Source: Cliona cf. orientalis
Lineage: Eukaryota > Porifera > Demospongiae > Clionaida > Clionaidae
Length of the DNA stretch: 64,000 bases
Direction: 5' to 3'
Assembly (NCBI GenBank): GCA_963930775.1
Contig: OZ005703.1
Location: 5,518,001-5,582,000, forward strand
The notes under the pieces were generated by a model. That model did not search any database. It saw only the letters and a list, made by a program, of their open reading frames with translations, and had not been told where the DNA came from. Positions 25,609 through 37,152 of this stretch are shown one piece after another (positions within the stretch are counted from its first letter, which is position 1; every line of letters begins with the position of its first letter). The position numbers and the translations under genes were made by a program.

Positions 25609-27894
25609 ATGCGTTCATTCGCTCAAGCATGTCTTCTACTAGTGACTACAGTTACTTTGAGCCTAAAGCCCAGTCTGTGTTCAGAAAGGCTAAACTGCAC
25701 TGTCTTACAATTGCTAAACGTCCAACCGTACCCCGACGATGGAGTATTTGCTGGATTCGACAGAGGTCTGGATCTTGTTCCAGCGGCGCACCTAGCTGCT
25801 GAAGAAATCAACAATCGCTCGGATATTTTGACGGGATTTGACTTACAAGTCATAGATATTGACTCAGAAGCTTGTGGAAGGGGAACCATCATAAAAGGGC
25901 TGGTAAATGTCTACAGGGAACTGGTGAGTCAAGCCCCCGATTCTCCTGAGTGCTTGGTTGGAGTCATGGGGCTCCCATGTTCCTCTGTAACGAATGTCCT
26001 TGCTCCTATCATTGGTCACCACAACACTGGCTATGTTACACTGGCTAATTCTGTATCACCAGCACATCGGAACATTGAGGAATATCCCAACCTGTTTCAT
26101 ACCATATCATCCTCGAGTGTGCATAGTATTGTGCTCCTATCACTTATGCAAAACTTTGGATGGAACAAAATAGGAGTAGTCTATGATTCGCTCAGTATTT
26201 TCTACCGTACCACAGCAAATGATTTCATCCGAAAAGGAAAACTTAATACTATTGAGTTAACTGTTAATGTACCGATCACAACATCAGAAAGCATATCAGA
26301 GGCTTTTAATATCATCGATTCAGAAGAAGCTCGTATCACCTACTGGCTGGGTAATGATGACCAGAATGCACTGTGCTTATGTGAAGCGTATCAAAGGGAG
26401 TTTCTCTATCCTGGGCATGTGTTTATTTTGAGATATCATGAGAAGATTATGGAGAATATACTCAATGCCAATACAACGTGTAGTATGGACCAGTTGCTAC
26501 ATGCAATGGACGGGGTGCTTTTAACTGACTACAGGCTCTATGTAGATGATAACACTACATTATTTTCTGGATGGAGCTATAGTGAATTCCGTGAGAGATA
26601 TGCCATTAAACTGGAGGAAGTTGCAAGTATGATCAATAAAAGCTTAAGTGAAAATGTTTACGCAAACTCTTTCTACGACCAGGTTTGGACTTATGCTTTA
26701 GCTCTTAACATTTCCATCCCACAACTTCAATCGAAAGGCTTATCCCTATCAGATTACAGCATCGGAAATAATGGAGCTATATCAAGTATTATCCGACAAA
26801 ATCTTATGAATCTATCCTTTCAAGGTGCCTCTGGATGGATTGAGTTCAACAAAGACAATGAAATCCCATCGTACGTCAATATTTTTCAAGTTATAAATAG
26901 AACCATTAGACTCGTTGCGATTTACGATCCAACGATGCAAAATATCACGTTCCTGAGGAATATCCAAGAAAGTATCCCAGGCGACACTTTCGATATAATT
27001 CACACTCTACTTCCCAGCTGGCTTGTGGGAAGCATATTCACATTTCAAGCCATACTCTTCTGCCTCATTACAACAAACACATTATTGCTGTTTCTGTGGA
27101 GGAAGGAAAGGGAGATCAAGGCATCAAGCCCAGTTTTAAGTGTGCTGATGATCATAGGTTGTTATTTACTCTGGGGTGCACCCATTGTACTAATTTTGTC
27201 CAGAACAGTTGTGATAATGAACACGGCAGTGCACAAATTCTTATGTAACTTAAAGCCATGGCTGCTGATCGGATCGGACTTTATATTTGCCACATTACTC
27301 ATACGAATGCTTCGAATTCAACAAATATTTCGAAATAAACAAATGACAGAAATGAGTGACTACTGGAAGGATAAATACCTAGTCGCATACATTCTCACCA
27401 TATGCATAGGCAAATTAATCCTTCTGATTATATTAACTGTCACCGATCCTAGTCATCCTCACAGCAATCTTCAGTATGTGCCTCCAGATCCCATCCACAG
27501 GCTCCCCTACTATGAAGAAGCTGTGCATTGCACTACTAATGCACCGCAAGTGTGGTTGATTGCCACTGCACTTTACTCTGGAGTAGTGCTATTTATGGTA
27601 TTGCTATTGGCAATAATGACTCGCCACATCAAGAAACATGTGTACAAGGACACAAAGAAAGTGAATGTTTTCATATTCTTTGTTGTACTCTCACTAGCCG
27701 TAGCCATACTTCTCTGGTTTCTGTTTCTTGAATTAGGCAATGAAACTGGAGAGAACGTTGGAGAGTGGCTGGTTTCTTTCTCCATATCTATGCTATGTCA
27801 GGTGTGCATCTTCGTTCCCAAACTGCTACCGTTAGCAGTGAAGAAGATCATGCATGCATTCATATTGTACAGACCGAAAAGATGTTTGCTATAG
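25609..27894 (+). CDS. GPCR A: class C (GABA-B-like) receptor, single exon
   Basis: The frame encodes 761 residues from the ATG at 25609; the frame is open 14 codons further upstream but has no earlier ATG. A hydrophobic signal peptide covers residues 1-25. Residues about 30-450 form a Venus flytrap (ANF_receptor) domain with the class C pattern: V-G-V-M-G-L-P-C-S-S-V-T followed by A-N-S-V-S-P-A-H-R, and Y-D-Q-V-W near its end. Seven transmembrane helices follow at about 467-745, with I-K-A-S-S-P in loop 1, the helix 3 Cys (F-L-C-N-L-K) and loop 2 Cys (V-H-C), K-D-T-K-K-V-N in loop 3, and F-V-P-K-L closing helix 7. There is no cysteine-rich linker domain, which is typical of GABA-B type rather than mGluR type. 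The tail is about 17 residues. It is the most divergent member here and the only one without close copies. The ligand is unknown. Confidence 0.9.
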   Translation: MRSFAQACLLLVTTVTLSLKPSLCSERLNCTVLQLLNVQPYPDDGVFAGFDRGLDLVPAAHLAAEEINNRSDILTGFDLQVIDIDSEACGRGTIIKGLVNVYRELVSQAPDSPECLVGVMGLPCSSVTNVLAPIIGHHNTGYVTLANSVSPAHRNIEEYPNLFHTISSSSVHSIVLLSLMQNFGWNKIGVVYDSLSIFYRTTANDFIRKGKLNTIELTVNVPITTSESISEAFNIIDSEEARITYWLGNDDQNALCLCEAYQREFLYPGHVFILRYHEKIMENILNANTTCSMDQLLHAMDGVLLTDYRLYVDDNTTLFSGWSYSEFRERYAIKLEEVASMINKSLSENVYANSFYDQVWTYALALNISIPQLQSKGLSLSDYSIGNNGAISSIIRQNLMNLSFQGASGWIEFNKDNEIPSYVNIFQVINRTIRLVAIYDPTMQNITFLRNIQESIPGDTFDIIHTLLPSWLVGSIFTFQAILFCLITTNTLLLFLWRKEREIKASSPVLSVLMIIGCYLLWGAPIVLILSRTVVIMNTAVHKFLCNLKPWLLIGSDFIFATLLIRMLRIQQIFRNKQMTEMSDYWKDKYLVAYILTICIGKLILLIILTVTDPSHPHSNLQYVPPDPIHRLPYYEEAVHCTTNAPQVWLIATALYSGVVLFMVLLLAIMTRHIKKHVYKDTKKVNVFIFFVVLSLAVAILLWFLFLELGNETGENVGEWLVSFSISMLCQVCIFVPKLLPLAVKKIMHAFILYRPKRCLL

Positions 27895-30846
27895 TGTTTT
27901 GTGTTATCTCCATAATTATTAGTCAATAATCAAGAAGTTGGCTGGTGGTGATTTGGGATCTCCATACACATGTAACATGCTATTGCAACAACTATTCTAT
28001 GTTACTGAAATAATGTGCGTCCATTTTTGATGCCAAAAATTTAAGTAGTTAAGTGCTTAATAGAATTACCTAACACAGAACTGTAACAATAATATTATTT
28101 GTAGTGATGTCTTCGTGCATGCCATTGAAGTTAGCTCATATTTGAGAGTTGTTTACTTAGAGATTAGCAATCAGACTTTTTGTAGCAGAATACACAAACC
28201 AATAATATTATCACCTATTAAACCTACCGGTATAGTGGAATCAACCATGCATTGCCAAGATAACTGTCGTACAACTAGCTCCTTATGTGCAATGTAGTTA
28301 TTAAATCATTATGATGCAACGAGAACATTAGCACTCATATCATAAAAGCTTACGACACTCATGATCACGTACACATGCCCACATGACACTACACATAATA
28401 TAAATGCTAGTGAAGACTTTCTAGTAGAGTGATTGTACACTTACACTGTTACAGTACTCCTTCCCTAGGCCTGGGGAATACTACGCCCATATTTGTAACA
28501 TATGAGTCAAAACAAGAGCAGTTTAAGACAAAATCATGAAGTGTCAATCTGAAGCAGTAGATGGATCACCGTAACCCTGCCCCTTCTTATTACAATTATG
28601 ACTACAACCCACTCAGTTTACTGCCATCCCACTTTTTGTTTACGATTAGCCTCTAAAATATAATAATAATAATAATAATATTCCAGCTTTTGTTTTTGGA
28701 TAGATTAGCAGGTATGCAAGCCGCCAACTTTCGGACCTGTGCGTGCATACTTCAGTATACACAATTGTGAATACAGTTTAGCATAATAACGAGTCAAATT
28801 GTACTACAAGCACAACATTATCGCATTAAAGTGTGCGTGTACACAGAAATGAGTCAGTACATAGCATCTTCCACAGGAATCAGAGCTAGTATGCAAGAGT
28901 GTATACCTTCTAAGTGAGTGCATTACAACATGGAATATAAGGGATCCAGTGTTGAAGTCCATCAAGACAATGTTGGCCATTTGGCTCTGCCTTTGCTTGA
29001 TTGGGGTAGTGACACTCGATAAGGCATTTGGGATCGAGGGAAAGGGGTACAGATAAACCTTTCATGTACTATAAATATTGATAGTAGCAATCTAAGTTTA
29101 CGTTACAGGAGTAAATCAAAGCTGGTGGAGTGTGTACGATATTAATTATTACAACTACAATTATTATTATACTGTATGGTCTCAACTGCCAGTCATGATC
29201 ACTGGCCAAGCATAGCACCCCCCTAGGCTGGTGTTTCAACCATTATACACCTAACTGCATGTTAAACCCCAGCTCAAGATCAATGCCATGCATTGTGCAT
29301 ATGCATACACATAATATATATATAATAATACAGTATAGCTACACCACCTGTACTGTATTATAGTGGGTGGAAAGGTTACTACTGGGACAGTACAAATCCT
29401 GCATGACATTGTAGAAATTCCATGTAGGGCATCAAAGAAGAACAATTGCAAGTGTTAGTACCACTAGACAGTGAGCTAACCCACTACCAACAATGTGGCA
29501 ACAGAAGCCATAGAGTTCAAAGGCAGTCACCTGCCCAACTAACTGAATTATGGTCACTAGCTAGGTTTCCACAATACACAAAGGAGGTCATGTGGGTTAA
29601 TACCTTATTAATATTGGTGCTACATGCATAGCTGATTTAGTGCCAAAAATCCTAGGACTGTAGTTTTAATTTAATTTTCCTGGCTTTCTGTATTGCTTAC
29701 TAGATATCAGTGGCATGCTCTACCTATGCAATTATATAACTACACTATGATTTCCTAAGGTGTATAATTACTGTAAATTAAGGTGTGCCATGGATACCTA
29801 AGTGTGGCGTAATGGGATTCCCATGGAGGGAAGAGTGTGGAATTCTTAAATCATCACTTATTGATCTGTACTATGATTCTACAAACCAGAGAGTGTTTTC
29901 CTCACCACAAAATTTAGTGCCATACTACTTTACTATGCAGCCAGGATGTAATTTTCACTGATGAGGTTATATGAAGCCTTTAGAGGTTTGTACTATTAGT
30001 GAGCTGTTTTTCCTTATCCTGGATTGTTTATGGCACATGTATTAAAACAGTGCTATAGATCTAGTCTAAGGGTCATCCAGACTCTAGTAACTGTATATAC
30101 ATGTTTACGAGTAAAGCGGCTTAGTAGCCTTAATAGTTATGTAATCACGTCTCCCAGGAGAGGAAACTTGAAAGTTTATATAGACAGTCAGTCTGTTTGG
30201 CTAAGCTGTATAGCCAATGCAAATTGCATACAATGTATAATAACACTTTCAATGGACCTTGTCGCTAGATCTCAAAGTTCACTGCTTACACAAGCAATTT
30301 TACCATAGCTATGTGAAGTGAGAGAAACATTTGTTTAAACCACTGTATATAGTGATGCATTATGAGTCAGCTAGACGTGACAGTCATTATTATCAATTAT
30401 GTGTCACTTACGTACCATACTTGAAATATTTGCTTGTACGGTGACTTGTAAGGTAATGTGCTCAACTACCTAACTATTAGTTCAGTGTATCAGTGCTGTG
30501 TACTGCTGATTAGAAGTAATATGGACGAAGATAGATACACTGGGTTGTAGTTAATGGTCTTACAAGAGGTTGCCAGGTAACTAGACTGCTAGCTCAGTAT
30601 AATTATACATGTAGTGTCCCCAGGTGGCCTCATAAACTGGTACAAATAGAGCTTCCTATGAAATGATCAACACTCTGCTATAATAATATGACACATAATA
30701 CCGTGTTTATGGTTTACGCCTATGATAAAAAAAATGCAAGATCTAGCTAATAGAGCAAGAAAATTTGCGTTGTATGTAGGACTTTTGGAATGTGACGACC
30801 TTTACCAGGTAGATCAAGCATTTTGCACATGCGCAGCCCCTAGCCT
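27895..30846. other. Non-coding spacer downstream of GPCR A
   Basis: I see no gene in this 3 kb AT-rich stretch. It has a short ATA/AAT microsatellite near 28658-28680. The short frames present lack domain features and codon pattern. Confidence 0.55.
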
Positions 30847-30900
30847 AGCCACACCCTTCAATCTGAAATTTAGACCTCCTTTAGATTGAAGGGTGTGGCT
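30847..30900. repeat. 54-bp perfect-stem hairpin
   Basis: AGCCACACCCTTCAATCT and its exact reverse complement enclose an 18-base loop. It sits just left of a larger TIR element. It may be a tiny foldback transposon remnant. Confidence 0.7.
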
Positions 30901-30911
30901 ATAGAGAAGTA

Positions 30912-31434
30912 CAGTGGTCCCTCTTTTGAGAGACCGCACTTGAATCCAAATAAAAATGGTCTCCCAAACGAGGTGGTCTTCCACCAGAGGAGGGTGGAGC
31001 AATAGGTGGAGCTTTGCAAGAGTGGGTTGCATTATGCCATACATAATTTATATGAAAAATAGTTGCTTGGTACCCGTATTCATAAGAAAGAAACTACTTT
31101 TCAACCTCCAGTCACAGGGATATTTTTAGCCCGATGAATCACTCCTCTTCTAATATGAGAACTTTTCTCTTTCCAGTCGCACATTACTGTGGCAAAATTC
31201 CATTCCAAGGTAGATCTACAGATTGTGCAATGTGCACGTGGGGTATTTGATCTACAGACCGAGCTCTAGTGATGGTCTTTAATTTCCACATAATTGGTGG
31301 TCTTTGGTTGGGTTCTAGAGGTGGTCTTTGACCAGAGGGCTGTTTGTATGTAGAGTGGTTTTGTGCATGCACTTTTTGGTTCTTAATAAGAGGTGGTCTT
31401 TCACTAGAGGGGTCTCTCAAAGGAGGGACCACTG
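30912..31434. mobile_element. 523-bp TIR element with TA target duplication
   Basis: The ends read CAGTGGTCCCTC...TTGAGAGACC, and the complement of the right end begins CAGTGGTCCCTCCTTTGAGA. TA flanks both sides (30910-30911 and 31435-31436). Internal GGTGGTCTTT motifs recur in both orientations. The TA duplication is compatible with a Tc1/mariner/pogo-type non-autonomous element. No transposase frame. Confidence 0.75.
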
Positions 31435-31436
31435 TA

Positions 31437-32314
31437 CATGGATTGACGACCCTTACCTACCTAGACATTTAGGCCTACTCACTGATATGCACAGCATCTG
31501 TTGACCAGTATGCATGCTTGAAATTCTGGCAATGTGGCAGGCATCTGCTACTAGTATAATTTTAATAAAATCTGTGTGCATATGGTGTTGAAAAAAGTTA
31601 CAAAGGAGGATGACATGGAGTGTCCCACCTCCCAGGCTATAACTAGATCTCTTAGGCAGGCCACACCACTGGCTGATAGAAGATAATATAAGTTCACGGA
31701 TTAGAGTTTGACCATAACTAGTAGTACATTAATATGGAATTTCTAGATTACAGTGTTATAGGGTAATAGCAATTCATGATTAGCTATTGTGGTGGTCAAT
31801 AATGACATTATGTTGCATTGTATGCAAGAATAATTTTTGCTTTAGGCACCTGCTCAGCCTACACAAACACTGTACATATCATGCGTGAAAGATCAGAAGG
31901 AAATACTCTAAGGGAGGGATGTTTGGGGGTTCTCAGTGGCTGGGGTTGTCCCATGCTGATGATCAATATCAAGGAAGTGGTTATGGTTCAATCTCCCTGG
32001 GTCCCTGCATGCCCACATATGGTATTATGTATACTGTATGTGGGCATGCAGGGAGGGGAGAGTTGAACCATAAAGGTTTTCAGAGTAACCTGACCCCATT
32101 ACAAGCATTCCTATTCACTAGCCCGTGGCTCACAAGTCGTTAACAATAAAGGTAATCATAGCGATGCACATCTGGGGAATGTGAGGCTATTCATTTTTAG
32201 CTATGTCATGTGATAGTATTAGCTATACTAAGTTATAGCTAATTTCAAAGGCTGTTTGTGAATGAGTAGTTACCTATTATCCATATCCAGCATAGGCAAA
32301 GTGGCTGATATAAG
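31437..32314. other. Upstream region of GPCR B
   Basis: No gene is recognised. It contains an imperfect hairpin at 31982-32072 (arms around TATGGTTCAA and TTGAACCATA, with GCATGCCCACATA in the stem). The last few tens of bases before 32315 (GTGGCTGATATAAG and on) are shared with the other B-type copies. Confidence 0.55.
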
Positions 32315-34660
32315 ATGTCAAATTTGACTAGTTTCAGCCTATTAGTAGTCACAACTTTAAGCTTCAGTGAGATCCTTGGAAGCCTAGGATCCACAGTGCA
32401 TAGTGAGAACACTCAGACAAGCTGCTCAACTTTGTATCTACTCAATGTGGTGCCATATCCAGACAATGGAGAGAATGCAGGTTGGGATCGGGGCCTGGAC
32501 CTAGTCCCAGCAGGCCACCTTGCTGCAAAGCAAATAAACAATTACTCTGAACTACTATCAGAATATAAACTAGAGCTTATTGATATCGATTCAGAGTCTT
32601 GTGGAAGAAGTACTATAACTAAAGGAGTTGTGAACCTGCACACGGAACTGGTGACCCCTATTCTCAATAACAGAAGCTCTTGCATTGTTGGTATCATTGG
32701 ATTGTATTGCTCCATGGTAACAAATGCGCTTGCTCCCATTGTCAGTCGTCCGGGGGTCGATTATATCAAGTTGGCTGCTTCTACCTCTCCTGAACATCGT
32801 TATGATCCTACCTTTAGGGATGTATTCCATACCATTGCGTCTTCAAGTGTGTTCAATGAAGCTGTCATCAAGATGATGATGACATTTGACTGGAAAAGAA
32901 TTGGTTTGATACACGATGCTCTTGGCTTCTACTTCAAGACCACATCCAATGATTTTACACGTCGTGCTGCTTCACTTTCAGATATTGAGCTGATTGTGCG
33001 AGCTCCAATTGAGACATCATTGCAAAGTATCCATGGACGATTCAGTATCATCAGTGATAGCATTACCGATACATTTAACATAATCAACAACCAGGAGGTC
33101 CGCATTAGCTACTGGTCTGTTACTGTTGATGAGAGCTCCTTTCTCCTCTGTGAAGCATTCAAAAGACACTACCTTTGGCCTGGACATGTGTACATCCTTC
33201 AAGAACGCTCCGTAGGTGATATACTCAAAACAGAGACATCGTGCACTCGTGAACAGATGATACAAGCAATGGAGGGAGTGTTCTTGTTGCAGTACAGAAT
33301 CTATGTTGAAAATGATGTCGAACTCTATTCTGGATGGACCTATGAAGAATTCCAACAGAGGTATACTGCTAAGCTATGGGAAGAGGCAGTGAACAGAACT
33401 GACAAGGTGGAGGAAAATATCTATGCTAACTCATTGTATGATCAAGTCTGGGCTTTTGCTCTTGCTCTAAATAGTTCCCTTCTAGATATTAAAGCACGGA
33501 ATCTATCTTTTGATGATTACGGAATTGGAAATACGAAAGTAATATCTGATATCATCAAAGGTGAATTGAGTAAAGTAGACTTTCAGGGTGCTACTGGAAG
33601 AATAATGTTTGATCGAGATCGAAGCATACCTTCTTCTGTTGATATTATGCAAATCAAGAATGGGAAAGAAGTCCTCGTTGGTATATATGATCCGTTTCAC
33701 AAAAATATCACTCACCAAAACTTTCCTGACAGCATACCTGAGGACACTTTTCAGACTGTCTACATCCTGCTTCCACTGTGGCTTGGAGGCTGTATATTAG
33801 TGACTCAGATCATACTTCTGTGCTTGATCACCATAAACACAGTGCTGCTTCTTTGGTGGAAAGAGGAAAGCGAAATCAAGGCAAGCGGTCCAATCTTGAG
33901 CATACCAATCATGATCGGTTGCTACCTTCTGTGTGCAGCTCCAATCGTCCTTGCAGTGAAAGAAATGATTTTGATACAAGATGTTACTCTGCTTACGTTT
34001 TTATGTAATGTAAAGCTTTGGTCACTGTCAATGGGGATTGATTTGATATTTACAACTCTTTCTTTGAGATTGCTGAGACTATTTCACGTGTTTCGGTCCT
34101 TTCATAAAACGGGAAAATTCTGGTCGGATAAATACTTATTTCTGTACTTACTTTTGATATGCTCAGTGAAAGTAATTCTCGTACTTCTTTGGACTTACTT
34201 GGACACCTTACGTCCTAAGACCAATCGACAGTACGTTCCTTCAGCAACCCCACCACATTATCAAGTCAGCATTGAATGCGACAGTCAAAACCGGGCACTT
34301 TGGGTACTAGCTACATACTTGTACTCGGGAATTCTGATCGTCTTTGTGCTGTTCATGGCTACCCAGACTCGCCGTATCAAAAAGGCCTACTTTAAAGATA
34401 CAAAAAAGGTGAACCTTTTTATATTCCTCGTTACTATTATTCTCGCAACAGCTCTACCTCTCTGGGTACTTTTTGGTGCCATTCGTATAGAAATTGGAGC
34501 ACACGTATGTGAGTGGTTGGCCTATTTTTCTGTGGCCATACTCTGTCAACTGTGCCTTTTTTCTCCAAAACTTTTGCCACTGGCTTTAAAGAAAACCAAA
34601 CTGTGCAGGTTCACCCACTCTCCATCAATGTCTAGGATAAAAGTTTTTCACGTATATTAA
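32315..34660 (+). CDS. GPCR B: class C (GABA-B-like) receptor, single exon
   Basis: The frame encodes 781 residues from an ATG preceded by TAAG. A signal peptide covers about residues 1-28. The Venus flytrap domain (about 35-470) has I-V-G-I-I-G-L-Y-C-S-M-V-T, A-A-S-T-S-P-E-H-R and Y-D-Q-V-W-A-F-A-L-A-L-N. The 7TM part (about 482-750) has I-K-A-S-G-P in loop 1, F-L-C-N-V-K at helix 3, I-E-C in loop 2, K-D-T-K-K-V-N in loop 3 and F-S-P-K-L at the end of helix 7. There is no cysteine-rich domain. It is the only intact B-type gene in the window; 48659-50971 and 59625-61958 are close but broken copies. By family it should signal through G proteins at the plasma membrane, probably as a dimer; partner and ligand cannot be read from sequence. 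Confidence 0.9.
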   Translation: MSNLTSFSLLVVTTLSFSEILGSLGSTVHSENTQTSCSTLYLLNVVPYPDNGENAGWDRGLDLVPAGHLAAKQINNYSELLSEYKLELIDIDSESCGRSTITKGVVNLHTELVTPILNNRSSCIVGIIGLYCSMVTNALAPIVSRPGVDYIKLAASTSPEHRYDPTFRDVFHTIASSSVFNEAVIKMMMTFDWKRIGLIHDALGFYFKTTSNDFTRRAASLSDIELIVRAPIETSLQSIHGRFSIISDSITDTFNIINNQEVRISYWSVTVDESSFLLCEAFKRHYLWPGHVYILQERSVGDILKTETSCTREQMIQAMEGVFLLQYRIYVENDVELYSGWTYEEFQQRYTAKLWEEAVNRTDKVEENIYANSLYDQVWAFALALNSSLLDIKARNLSFDDYGIGNTKVISDIIKGELSKVDFQGATGRIMFDRDRSIPSSVDIMQIKNGKEVLVGIYDPFHKNITHQNFPDSIPEDTFQTVYILLPLWLGGCILVTQIILLCLITINTVLLLWWKEESEIKASGPILSIPIMIGCYLLCAAPIVLAVKEMILIQDVTLLTFLCNVKLWSLSMGIDLIFTTLSLRLLRLFHVFRSFHKTGKFWSDKYLFLYLLLICSVKVILVLLWTYLDTLRPKTNRQYVPSATPPHYQVSIECDSQNRALWVLATYLYSGILIVFVLFMATQTRRIKKAYFKDTKKVNLFIFLVTIILATALPLWVLFGAIRIEIGAHVCEWLAYFSVAILCQLCLFSPKLLPLALKKTKLCRFTHSPSMSRIKVFHVY

Positions 34661-34997
34661 TTTTCTAACAAATTAAAAGTTATATTTTTTATGTCACTTG
34701 AACAATATGAATTTGATGGAAAATATTCTCTCGTTGATTGCATGAGCTAATATATTATATGCATTGGTTGCAGGCTGTTGCTTGTGGAATGTTAATTGTT
34801 GTCCCACTGCGCATGCCTTGCATTTGCATGCGGATGGTTCTGATTGGATAGAATGCTGTAGGCTGTGCAGGATTTAAAGTAATTATAATTGGCGCAGATA
34901 GTTCGGCACTCTCGGCAGCAACTGGCAATTAAGCTAAAGTACCCTTTATGGATGAATGTTTCCAGGTATGTCAATTCCTGTTTTGTGCAATGCATTA

Positions 34998-35417
34998 TTA
35001 AAGGCATTGTGTCCATACATAAGGCCTAATTGCTTCTTAATGAGCTCATTAGTTCAAAAATTCAATTAAAGTGGGCACAGGAAGTACGGGCGCGCCTAAT
35101 ATCACGATATAGTCCACGGAAGTACGCGGAGATCGAACACGTGCAGCGCAGAAGACATTCGTGACGGTCGAGTTGAGAAGCCTGCAATCTTCGGTTATGG
35201 ACGGCTAAAGAGTAAGAAAACTGATAAGTATAGGATCGAGAGCCTACACGATGCCTAGAAAGTCGAACGCCCAGCAGAGCGAGCCTCAGCGGGCAGATTT
35301 GAATGTACACGCGAACTTATCAGCCATCCGTCACGCCCAGTGTTCATTTACCGCGTGGGCGCGTGCGGCTTCAATTAGCAGGCAATCAGCGCTTATAGCA
35401 TGACACAATGCCTTTAA
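34998..35417. mobile_element. 420-bp TIR element in the B downstream spacer
   Basis: The left end TTAAAGGCATTGTGTC has an exact inverted match at the right end, GACACAATGCCTTTAA. The interior is GC-richer than its surroundings. The matching places at about 48310-48345 (inverted) and 62260-62280 lack it, giving two empty-site comparisons. TTAA at both ends could be a piggyBac-like target duplication; this is tentative. Confidence 0.7.
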
Positions 35418-35473
35418 TTTTGTGAGCGAAATTATCTCAGTCTGAGGGGTGCTGTGAATGATATCTGGAGTTA

Positions 35474-35785
35474 TGCACCTATCAATGTCATGCCCCACCT
35501 ACCCCAAGTCGGGCTAGGGTGGGGGCATATAGGGGTTTTGCAACAATTAATTAGCAAAGTACTTACCCTAGGGGCAACTCTTAGATTCAAAGTCCCCTAT
35601 TGTAGATAGGGGATCAGTAGGGGCCTTTGTATAAATGATGCTCATATGCGCAGAAGTTACAGACACAGTACCAAAAGACACGGTACAAATCCCCAACCCT
35701 CGGGACAAATCTTGATACAAACCCCCTACAAAATCCCCTACCTGGCCCGACTTGGGGTAGGTGGGGCATAACAATGATAGGTGCA
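35474..35785. mobile_element. 312-bp MITE with TTA target duplication
   Basis: Long inverted ends begin TGCACCTATCA and continue through ATGCCCCACCTACCCCAAGT. TTA flanks both sides (35471-35473 and 35786-35788). The inverted sister region near 48256 and the direct one near 62335 carry the joined empty site (GGAGTTATATGC-like). A 3-bp TTA duplication is typical of PIF/Harbinger elements. No transposase. Confidence 0.85.
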
Positions 35786-35975
35786 TTATATGCATGGGGT
35801 GCAATGAAGACCTGGTCTGAAGTCCCTATATAGAGGTGCATGTGTGTATGCAGTGAGTGTCCTAAAAGTTTCCCCACGATAACCACAAAATGAATGAACT
35901 CATGACCACACTATTTCTATATTAGAGGAAAATTTCCCACCTACATTATGGCAGTTAGTAAAAAGCCGTCCATAT

Positions 35976-36057
35976 GATAGTTAGACGTTGGTTTTGCATA
36001 TTCTACTGCGAAGCGGCAAAGCCGCGAGTAGAATTGCAAAACCAACATCTAACTATC
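35976..36057. repeat. 82-bp foldback
   Basis: GATAGTTAGACGTTGGTTTT pairs with the right arm AAAACCAACATCTAACTATC (one mismatch), around a GC-rich centre AAGCGGCAAAGCCGC. It abuts the dispersed repeat that follows. Confidence 0.75.
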
Positions 36058-36166
36058 TTGGTAGCAGTCACTACTGACCCGTTAACCTACTAATGACCCT
36101 CTATCACCTCTAACTGTCCCACAACTTGAGGTTGAAAATTATGTTGCTATGGTAACTGCTACCAAA
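36041..36166. repeat. Dispersed repeat, copy 1
   Basis: This stretch recurs nearly base for base at 42821-42945. Its ends GGTAGCAGT and ACTGCTACC are inverted repeats, suggesting a short non-autonomous element. Confidence 0.7.
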
Positions 36167-36742
36167 TTATGATGGCTAGCTCATAGGCTATGAACATGTC
36201 ATAAATGCACAATTATTGCAAATCTGGGATGCTATTAATACCAGTAGTATAAATAATAGGAGGGGACAAATTATAGCAACAAACTATACTACGGATGAAT
36301 ATTTGGATTTCTTATGTGTATGTATAGTTACAAATCTGCAGGATAAAATTTTAGCATGCACATGTTTCAAGTGTAAGAAATGTGAGAAATTATGTTTTGA
36401 TAAGCAGGACATGTAGGAAATTGGCCATGGTGTAGTGAATAAGAAACAATCATTACACGGTCCTGCTTATTGTATCAGCTCCTATTGTAGGTCATGGTCT
36501 CTTATTCATGATCATTGACAATTGAATTTGCTGACTATCAGGCCACGACGAAAACAACAAATAGGTATTGTAACATGTCGACATCATGATATTGCCACGT
36601 GACTACTAGCTTAGCCTACAGTAAACATACTGAGTTACTATAGCTAGTGGCAAACTTGGCAAGATTTTAGCTGCATGAGTAAAATATCGCCAAATAAAAC
36701 AGTCATCAATTTAGGGGGCTTGTCCAAAATCCTTGTGGAAAA

Positions 36743-36763
36743 TTAACGTCATTATGACGTTAA
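36743..36763. promoter_or_regulatory. CRE-like palindrome upstream of GPCR C (distal)
   Basis: A 21-base perfect palindrome around a central T contains ACGTCAT and ATGACGT, the core of CREB/ATF sites. It lies about 1 kb before the gene C ATG. The same palindrome is at 63434-63454 in the duplicated region. Regulatory use is inference. Confidence 0.4.
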
Positions 36764-37135
36764 CATTAATTTTACCCCCTCCCCCCTCTTACGTCACAGA
36801 ATTCAAGTTCAGCATAGATTCAATACTGAAACTCTGATTCTGCTCCATTTAGCCTATACATTCGCTATTCACTTGTATTCTACAGTGCTAGCTATGTCTT
36901 CGTGGATTCATCACATAGATCTACCTGTGCTTCTTTGACAGTTTCTTGTTTGCCTGTAGCTATGTGTACCCTTTTAAAATTTAGCTACATGTACGTAGTG
37001 CTTGACACAGCTATCACTAAAATGCAAATTTTGACACTGCTGGAGGCATATCTGTTCAACCACAAGAATGCACAATCGCTAAGTTAAACGTCTGCAGTTG
37101 TAAAACATCATGGACCAAGACCCCCCCCCCCCCCC

Positions 37136-37152
37136 AACGTCATAATGACGTT
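37136..37152. promoter_or_regulatory. CRE-like palindrome upstream of GPCR C (proximal)
   Basis: AACGTCATAATGACGTT is a 17-base perfect palindrome with two TGACGT cores, about 625 bp before the ATG. It is exact at 63740-63756 and degraded at about 52773-52789 upstream of the broken C-type copy. Confidence 0.4.

Noticed and set aside
29251-30308. Short frames in the spacer after GPCR A
   Set aside because: They are under 100 codons, lack domain patterns and have no paralogous copy in the window.
35062-35310. An 82-codon minus-strand gene
   Set aside because: It lies entirely inside a TIR element that is absent from sister regions and has no recognisable domain.
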